Shown here: piece by piece, positions 57,995 through 64,000 of the stretch
Layout of the letters: each line of letters starts with the position of its first letter
How positions within the stretch are numbered: the first letter of the stretch is position 1
Assembly: GCA_002914805.1 (NCBI GenBank)
Contig: JXTB01000064.1
Coordinates: 894,258 to 958,257, forward strand
Origin: Parasponia andersonii
Taxonomy: Eukaryota; Streptophyta; Magnoliopsida; Rosales; Cannabaceae
Length of the DNA stretch: 64,000 nt
Reading direction: 5' to 3'
Translations under genes and position numbers: made by a program
Notes under the pieces: generated by a model
The model's input: only the letters and a program-made list of their open reading frames with translations
What the model was told of the DNA's origin: nothing
Database searches by the model: none

Positions 57995-60900
57995 CTAGTT
58001 ACCTCCGGGGAGGGAAGTGACGCCGGCTTCGAAGCTTGGACCAGCTGCAACGGAATCGGAATCATCGCTGGACAAGACGACCGCACTTGACCCTCCGACC
58101 GTCAAGGTGCCCTCTCTAGGCTGATCCCCAGGGACCTCTGTAGCTTGTTCTGGCGGACCCGGAGCAGGAACAATCTCCTTGGCGACAGAAGCAAATGTAG
58201 AAGGCCCATCTTTATCTTTGTCGAGCATCTTCAATACATCAGCAGGGTACACAATATTAATCTCGTCTCCTAACTGCTGTATGTAGTACCTGACAGAATA
58301 ATGGTCCCTCTCGACACTTTTCTGCTCATCAAACTGGTCTAGCGTTACCACTTCTACATGATGTTCGAACTCCCTGTTCTCCCAACCAGACCTGTAGCTC
58401 TCCGCAGAAAGGACATCCACTGTCTCTGGTACCTTGTCTTCAGCTTCTCTACATTTGCCAGTTTATCCCTCAGCGTAGCTAGCCTCAGCTCTGCTTGCCA
58501 GTGCGATAAGTCGATCAAAAGATTGTTAATATCGGTAAGATCTTCGCCACATTTGGGAGACAATTCGACATGAGCCTCCATCAGTTTTTTGTGATCCGAA
58601 TAGAAATATCTGATTATCTCGTTGGACTGGTCGAGCCTACGCTGCAAGGAATGGGCCTCAAGTTTGGCTTTCGCTTCGGCTTTTCTCACCTCCTTGGCCT
58701 CGTCGATGGCTCTGTTGCGAGCGATGAAAGCAAGACCCATCTCTACCCCCGCATTCTACAGCTCCTGCTCCTTGACCTCGAGCTCGGCTTGGGTCAGCCT
58801 AGCAGCCTCAGTTTGGACCAACCTGGCGGTCTCTGCCTTGGCCAACGTGGTGACCAGCTCCTCGCGCCTAACCCTTTTGACGCTCAAAGCATAGGCCACC
58901 ACGCTGCTGACCCTAGCCTCGTCTAGGCTCCGGTACAAATCAAAATCCACCCTCAACGTGGCAAGGACGGCCTCGCTCCACTCGGCCATCATAGCACGGG
59001 CATTCAGCTGCCCGGTCAGCTCATTACCGCGAGAGGAGTAGAAGGACTAGACGGTAGCTAGCTGCAAAGTGCGAGAAAGAGGAGTCAGTATTCAGAGAGG
59101 ATGCTAAGAACCTGTTGCTTACCGTAAGACGAAACAAACCTGTACGATGCTGTGACTGGCCACGAGCTCTACATTCTCCGGGGGGAGCACCTCCAGCTCG
59201 GGCTCTGTAGCCGTACCATCTCCCTGGGCGTTGTTTGCATCTGAGGAATGTGATTCTACTCTGTCGACTGCGAGGACACATTCAACCCACACCGGATGCA
59301 CTCCAGTGCTTCTTTCAATGCCCCCAGAGTGGCAAAGGTGGTGGCGATGGAAAGTAAGGCATCGCTGGGCGTACCCTCGATAGAAGAAGCTGCAATAACC
59401 GCTACTGCGTCAGCAACTTCGACTACCACCTCCGCCGAATGAGTGCCCTGGTGTGATTTTTCGGTCTTATCTTGACTAACATCCTTAGACGCGCCGCTCC
59501 GCATGGATCTTCTCCTCCTCATGAGAGTCAAAGTAGCCCCGTTGTCATCGTTGTCAGAAGCAGGGGCAGTTATGCCTCTCTTCCCCTCCGGGCTCCTCTC
59601 CCCCTTAGACGAATCGAGTTCGCGATCCCGCTTCGTGGAGACCGAGGGAGTATAAGATAGCCGAGACTTCAACCTCGGAGCCTCTCCGCTAAGCTCAGTG
59701 ATCTCTCCACGGGAGCGGGCAGCACCGGACCCCATTCCCACCTTCGAGCCAAAGCTAGAGGCAGAAGAGGTCAATGTAGAAGGCTCACCAGGCAGGCTCG
59801 AAAGTGCCCCTTTGCCATGCACAACCTTTATGGCCGGCGCCTCCCGGATCATGAGCCTGCCCGCCTCGGGAGTTGGCACTACCGGCATTTCATACCCAGT
59901 CACAAATAGACCCTCCAGGTCGTCGTCTGAGCCTGTTCTTGGGATAACAACTCCCGAGGCCTCGTCCTCTGAGGACACCACCGAACGCCGACCAGCGGGG
60001 ACCTTAGAGCAAGCCTTGTGCACAGTGGCCTTCCCCTTGATCGGGGAGGGGTCTGCTGAAGGGCCTGCATCCAAACCTGCAAAGAACAAGTAACATGGTT
60101 AAAACGCAGTCATGACCTGACCGACGGAGCCCCAAGATACAAAAATAAACTCACCCTTAGCCCTCTTAGGGCAGCGGCTTCCTCCCTACGGAACTTGTCA
60201 CACTCCTCAGCAATGAGCTTCACTGCCTCTTCTAGCTCGTGACTGGTCGGTGCCACCAAGTCATTGTGACCCACTAGTTAGCTTGAGGCCGTGATCTGAC
60301 GACCCACTATGGCGATATGACCCTGCTCATCATGGTGGAACAAGTTCAGGGCGGAGGTGTCAAGCTGGCTCCGAAGGTGCTTAGTGATGACCTACATGTC
60401 TAGCAGGAAGAGGAGATATGAGACCATCCTTGGTATCATGTTCATCACCTGGGGATTAGGACAACTTGGATGTGTTGGCAATCCCTGGATGACCCAAAGA
60501 GGATGATTCCCTCTAGCTCCTAGAGTCGACCCACTGACAGCCGAGGCTCGAACCTGCTTTCCTCTGCAGAGGCTACGCAAGGCAAAATTTCATGAGTAAA
60601 AACGGACGAAATATACACGGATCCGAAATTTACAACTTAGTACTTACTTTGTAGAAAGAGGGAGGGGATTTGAAAACGCTTTCCATTCTCCTAGGGAGAG
60701 TACCACGCCCCTCCAATGGTGTATATCCTAAAATGAGAGTACTACTGCTTATCCGACCTCGGCAAGCCCCAGAAGATGTGGCACTCTGGGAGTAGCTGAA
60801 GATAGAAAATAGGGTAAGAGCTCCTTTTGGGGATGAAGGTAAGCTTATAGGCGTAGAAAACCACTTCCAGATCGATATGCGTATAGAAGAGGACGGACAA

Positions 60901-61190
60901 GGCAGAAAGCCTCATCAGGATCATGACTCCATTAGCATTGAGCTACATCAGGTGAATCCCCATAAGGCTAAAGAACTGGTAGACCAAGGGAAGAAGAGGA
61001 AACCCCAGCCATTCTAGATGCCTCCTCTCCAGGACGATGGAACCTTCTGGAGCAGATGGATAAAGATACCAGTCTACCGGGCCGTCGACCCTCTCTAAAG
61101 TGACTCCGCCAGAGAAGCAGAGCTACTTCCTCAATGACCCTAATTCGGAATCCGCGACGGGGTAGAGTTTCTGACTCTGATTCAGAGCCG
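57995..61190 (-). pseudogene. Antisense extra gene of Tat element 2
   Basis: Counterpart of the antisense gene at 28674-31668. On the minus strand the region opens near 61190. The segment at about 60924-60742 reads LSVLFYTHIDLEVVFYAYKL and ECHIFWGLPRSDKQ, matching the first part in element 1. The 60089-59256 part has a serine-rich acidic linker (ASDNDDNGATLTLMRRRRSM), and 58992-57995 holds the coiled-coil part with SVERDHYSVRYYIQQLGDEI. Position, order and strand are the same in both elements, so this is a fixed part of the family. Broken; fossil. Confidence 0.72.
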
Positions 61191-61315
61191 TCGTGTTAGG
61201 TGCGATCAAAGAAGATAAAAAGGTTCTGGAGAAAGAGAGATGTAGAAACCCTAAGATTTGAGAAAGTTGGAATACTTGGAGATTTTAGTAAAGTAAGAAA
61301 TTAGCGTAAATGCGG

Positions 61316-61327
61316 CTTTTATAAAAG
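61316..61327 (-). promoter_or_regulatory. TATA box for the antisense gene, Tat element 2
   Basis: cttttataaaag, a palindromic TATA-type box, at the same place as 31790-31798 in Tat element 1 and about 125 bases before the antisense gene start. Confidence 0.55.
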
Positions 61328-61554
61328 GAGAGCCGAAGAGTTTTTTTTCTAGAGGAGAGCAGGACAAGGAAGATGGAGGCATTAGAATTTCAAAAATTTG
61401 AAAAAATTGTGAAACGGGATGGCATGCCCCAACGTCTGCAATTGGAGAAAAGTGACGGTAGGGGAGCCACTTGTATCCCTCGAATTAGAGGACCGGAGAA
61501 ACGATTTCTCCACTTGATGGATACGAATCCATCAAATAGGGAAATGAGGACAGT

Positions 61555-62340
61555 TGTGGGACCCGTTCCTAAATCATACACCACGTAGACGATTAAGTGG
61601 CAGAACCGGTCACAAGCGGGCACACTGTCCGACACGTATCCAGAGTGATCGATTAAAGGCCACGCGAGTCGTACGTGGTACTGCATAGGCCCATAGACCG
61701 TCCGAAGCTAGGGCTGAACCCATCTCAGACCTTGGATGGATTCGACCCAGTCCGATTCTTACCTCGACAACTGGGGGTCGGGAGCCTCAAGGGTCTTTTG
61801 CCAAAATACTGTGGGAAGCAACTCACCGCTCTAGACCCAGACAGAGCATTTAATGCGATCCTGGGTAGGTGTGTGCATTGGATGAGTCGTCTTAACAGAA
61901 CGGTAGCTTGTCAAAATCTCACCCCCGATAGGCTGGAGTCGTAGGGGACGACGGAAAATAGGCCGCGATAATGCAAGGAAGGTCACGGTAACCACGACCT
62001 GTGATTTCTGGAGTAAGTTATGATGAAAAAAGGTACTCGATCCTGGAATTGAGAGTCAAAAAACTCTCAGTTACGGGATTATACATATAAGTCTTGTTTC
62101 CTCCCAAAAGAAGGATATATCCGATATACAAAAAAAAATATTTACAAGAGAGAAAAACGAAATCCTTGTTGTTAAATCTCTGGGATAAATCACTGACTTA
62201 AGCATCAGAGAGTCTTTGCAGGTGGCCACCCTCGTCTCTCCGTCTCAGCTTGAAGCTAAAGACATTCCGGGATAATAAGGATACTTGGACCATTAGTGAA
62301 TACCTCGTCAGCAGTTCAGAGACAAATGACGAACAGCAAC
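61555..62340 (+). repeat. 3' LTR of Tat element 2
   Basis: Starts tgtgggaccc after the purine-rich gggaaatgaggacagt. It is collinear with the 5' LTR until about 62332-62344, where the end is blurred by a caacaacaaca run. The five-base duplication (aacac before the 5' LTR) cannot be confirmed at this side. Confidence 0.85.
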
Positions 62341-63519
62341 AACAACAGGCACCATCGAAGTTTGGCAACAACGACTATCCCCACCTCGGTGACTGCGACG
62401 ATCGTTGCCTTTTGCCGACAATGATGATTCTATCCACCAACGATGAAAAGTTCATACAATCTAGGTCCAAAATAGAAACTTCAGTATCTGATCTTAGCTC
62501 TCTAGCACTCCATACCCAGATCTTAATCCTATATATCCTCCTGCTTTTCTCCCTTATTCTTTATTTTCTGATGACATTGAGATTGCTGGGTTCATGCAAT
62601 TAAGAGTGAACAAATTCCCTTAAACTTAAATTTGTATTTGGTATATTCATATCTGGTATTGGAAAAGAGAATGGAGGAAGACGAGAAAAAGAGAAATTGG
62701 TATCTGGTATTTGTATATTGTGGAAAAGGACGAGGAAGATGGGAAGAAAATGACCCGTCGTTAATTTTTTATTTTTCTCTAAAAGGAAGACGTATTTTCA
62801 ATCTCAAAACTAGTTAACCAATTAATATATCAAAAATACATAATTTAAGTTTTGGATATGAGTTTTCCAATCTAATAAATCCAAACTCACATTTCAAAAT
62901 TATTATTTTCAATTGCCAACCACTCAATAGTTATAGCTATTTATTTAGAACATTATCCAATAATTTTTTTTTAATATTTATCTTTATATATTTTTTTTAT
63001 ATGTTAAATTATTATTTACAAATTATCATAATTTAAATAGTCGAAAATAATAATAATAAGAAATATATATTATTTATTATTTTTTTATTTTTTATCATAA
63101 AAATACATACAATAAATTTTAATTAAATAATATTAAGAAATATCGTACATGCTCAATACTCAAGTGATATTTAGTTTATTATTAAAATCAATCATGGATA
63201 GACTTATACCGGAAACTGTTAATATGTATAACATTATTTATTTTAATTTGATAAAACAATAACTAAACATAAATAATTAAAATGAAAAGAAAAAAAAAAT
63301 TACTAAGTTATATCATGAGCATGAGGCATGCTAACACTATGTCATATGTTAGTCCGTTAATTATAATTATAATTATAATATATGTATATATATATATATA
63401 TAATATATGGTTCCCATTTCCACCGTACATATATATTATTACAAAGGCTCCCACTTCCATAGTCCCACTTTTGTTTAATCCCATGTACAATTACATTCAT
63501 TTTATTTTTAATCATTATA
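62341..63519. other. AT-rich DNA between Tat element 2 and copy D
   Basis: No gene is supported. A 117-codon frame at 62250-62603 starts inside the LTR and has no known motif. From about 62820 the DNA is mostly A/T tracts, with a TA run at about 63383-63405. The proximal upstream region of copy D follows. Confidence 0.45.
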
Positions 63520-63521
63520 TT

Positions 63522-63556
63522 ACGGGGTGGGGACTGAGAATGAGAAAACGTTTCTT
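63522..63556 (+). promoter_or_regulatory. Conserved proximal box upstream of copy D
   Basis: ggggtggggactgagaatga followed by gaaaacgtttctt, the cognate of 33908-33940 (B) and 38641-38675 (C), about 165-200 bases before the ATG. A tacattaagcattg block follows here and in B. Confidence 0.55.
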
Positions 63557-63719
63557 CCAATGTCATAAAGTTTTAATAACGTATACATTAAGCATTGATA
63601 TATTCTCCTCCATCCACAGGGGACTGTAGGAAACTACGAAAGAAGTTAAAATACAACCTTCCTCTGTTATCCCCCACATCAGTACTTCACACTCCACAGT
63701 CCACACCCACTCCCATCAC

Positions 63720-64000
63720 ATGGATTCCAATGAAACCAGTGCTCTCCTCGAGAAACCTTCCGACGTCCTGTTTGAACCACCGCCGGCAACCACCACTACT
63801 ACTATTCGTATTGTGAAGATAGTAGTGGAACCTTTTCAATGGCTCCAAATGCTCTCCTCCCAGCTAAGCCCCACCTTCGTCTTCGGCGTCATCCTCGTCT
63901 ACGGCTTCATCCAAGGCTTCTCGTGGTCTTTCTTCAAAGTGGTCTCCGATTACTACTGGAAAGACGTCCAGAAGGTCCAACCCTCTGTGGTCCAGCTCTA
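63720..64000 (+). CDS. Probable folate-biopterin transporter (copy D), cut by window end
   Basis: First 93 complete codons of exon 1 of a further FBT/BT1 family gene; the frame is open to the end of the window. It starts MDSNETSALLEKPSD, aligned with MDSTETGYLVGKPSG of copy B, and continues EPFQWLQMLSSQLSPTFVFG, VILVYGFIQGFSWSFFKVV and DYYWKDVQKVQPSVVQL. The N-terminal linker is shorter than in B and C. Because only part of exon 1 is visible, I cannot say whether the whole gene is intact. Its proximal box is in place, but its more distal upstream sequence is 15.7 kb away behind Tat element 2. Confidence 0.85.
   Translation, partial: MDSNETSALLEKPSDVLFEPPPATTTTTIRIVKIVVEPFQWLQMLSSQLSPTFVFGVILVYGFIQGFSWSFFKVVSDYYWKDVQKVQPSVVQL

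Larger units (their letters stand above)
48432..62340 (+). mobile_element. Ty3/gypsy Tat-lineage LTR retrotransposon 2 (broken)
   Basis: A 13.9-kb relative of Tat element 1, with the same orientation and part order: 5' LTR, primer site, gag, protease, reverse transcriptase, RNase H, second RNase H, integrase, tandem repeats, antisense gene, 3' LTR. LTRs of the two elements are about 80 % alike, so they belong to separate subfamilies or old branches. Its own LTRs differ by roughly 9 %, suggesting some 3-4 million years at the usual plant rate. Coding parts are interrupted many times (a dozen or so). The 3' edge is placed near 62340 and is not certain. Confidence 0.9.

Noticed and set aside
62250-62603. 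117-codon frame at the right edge of Tat element 2.
   Set aside because: It begins inside the 3' LTR, spans the insertion border and has no motif, so it cannot be an original gene.
1-64000. tRNA, rRNA, snoRNA, riboswitch or origin sequences.
   Set aside because: I looked for conserved tRNA boxes and rRNA-like stretches and saw none; the tRNA-like words found are primer-binding sites of the LTR elements.

Overview
The window is nuclear DNA from a flowering plant, almost certainly a eudicot. It has AT-rich intergenic DNA, spliced genes with plant-type introns, MITEs, and plant Ty3/gypsy retrotransposons of the Tat lineage. No rRNA or tRNA gene, CRISPR array or bacterial-type operon is visible. 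I cannot name the species. There are two assembly gaps: 48 N at 20488-20535 and a single N at 40201.

The only host genes I can support form one tandem family of folate-biopterin transporter (FBT/BT1, major facilitator superfamily) genes, all on the + strand. Copy A (3886-9342) is a decayed pseudogene. Copies B (34045-37072) and C (38816-43026) each have four phase-0 exons and look intact, encoding 520 and 527 residues. A pair of duplicated 3'-end remnants lies at 44418-44930. Copy D starts at 63720 and runs off the window. B, C and D share a proximal promoter block about 110-180 bp before the ATG; A has only a degraded version.

The spacing between copies comes mostly from mobile elements. 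1-3885: AT-rich DNA with a ~200-bp tandem repeat and a Copia-like LTR fossil. 4981-7165: a solo LTR in intron 1 of A. 9501-19144: a large non-coding LTR element (LARD-like) with 2.4-2.6 kb LTRs, a CAAAC target duplication and a nested MITE. 19198-19827: a GC-ended hAT-like element. 20186-32836 and 48432-~62340: two related, broken Tat elements in the same orientation. Each has gag, protease, RT, two RNase H domains, integrase, tandem-repeat arrays and an antisense extra gene between integrase and 3' LTR. The second Tat element, with a MITE, separates the distal and proximal upstream sequences of copy D by about 15.7 kb. Intron 2 of C holds a 1.4-kb Mutator-like element, and a Tourist-like MITE lies between B and C.

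Best leads: a sharp contrast in B-C divergence (about 4 % in exon 1 against 14 % in exon 4), which suggests gene conversion; the antisense gene of the Tat elements with its own conserved TATA box; a 99-100 bp tandem repeat at 8 units in one Tat element and 22 in the other; a 24-A run at the last splice acceptor of B; and an under-sized assembly gap inside an LTR. None is clearly a wholly new system. The antisense gene and the repeat arrays belong to known themes of Tat elements.
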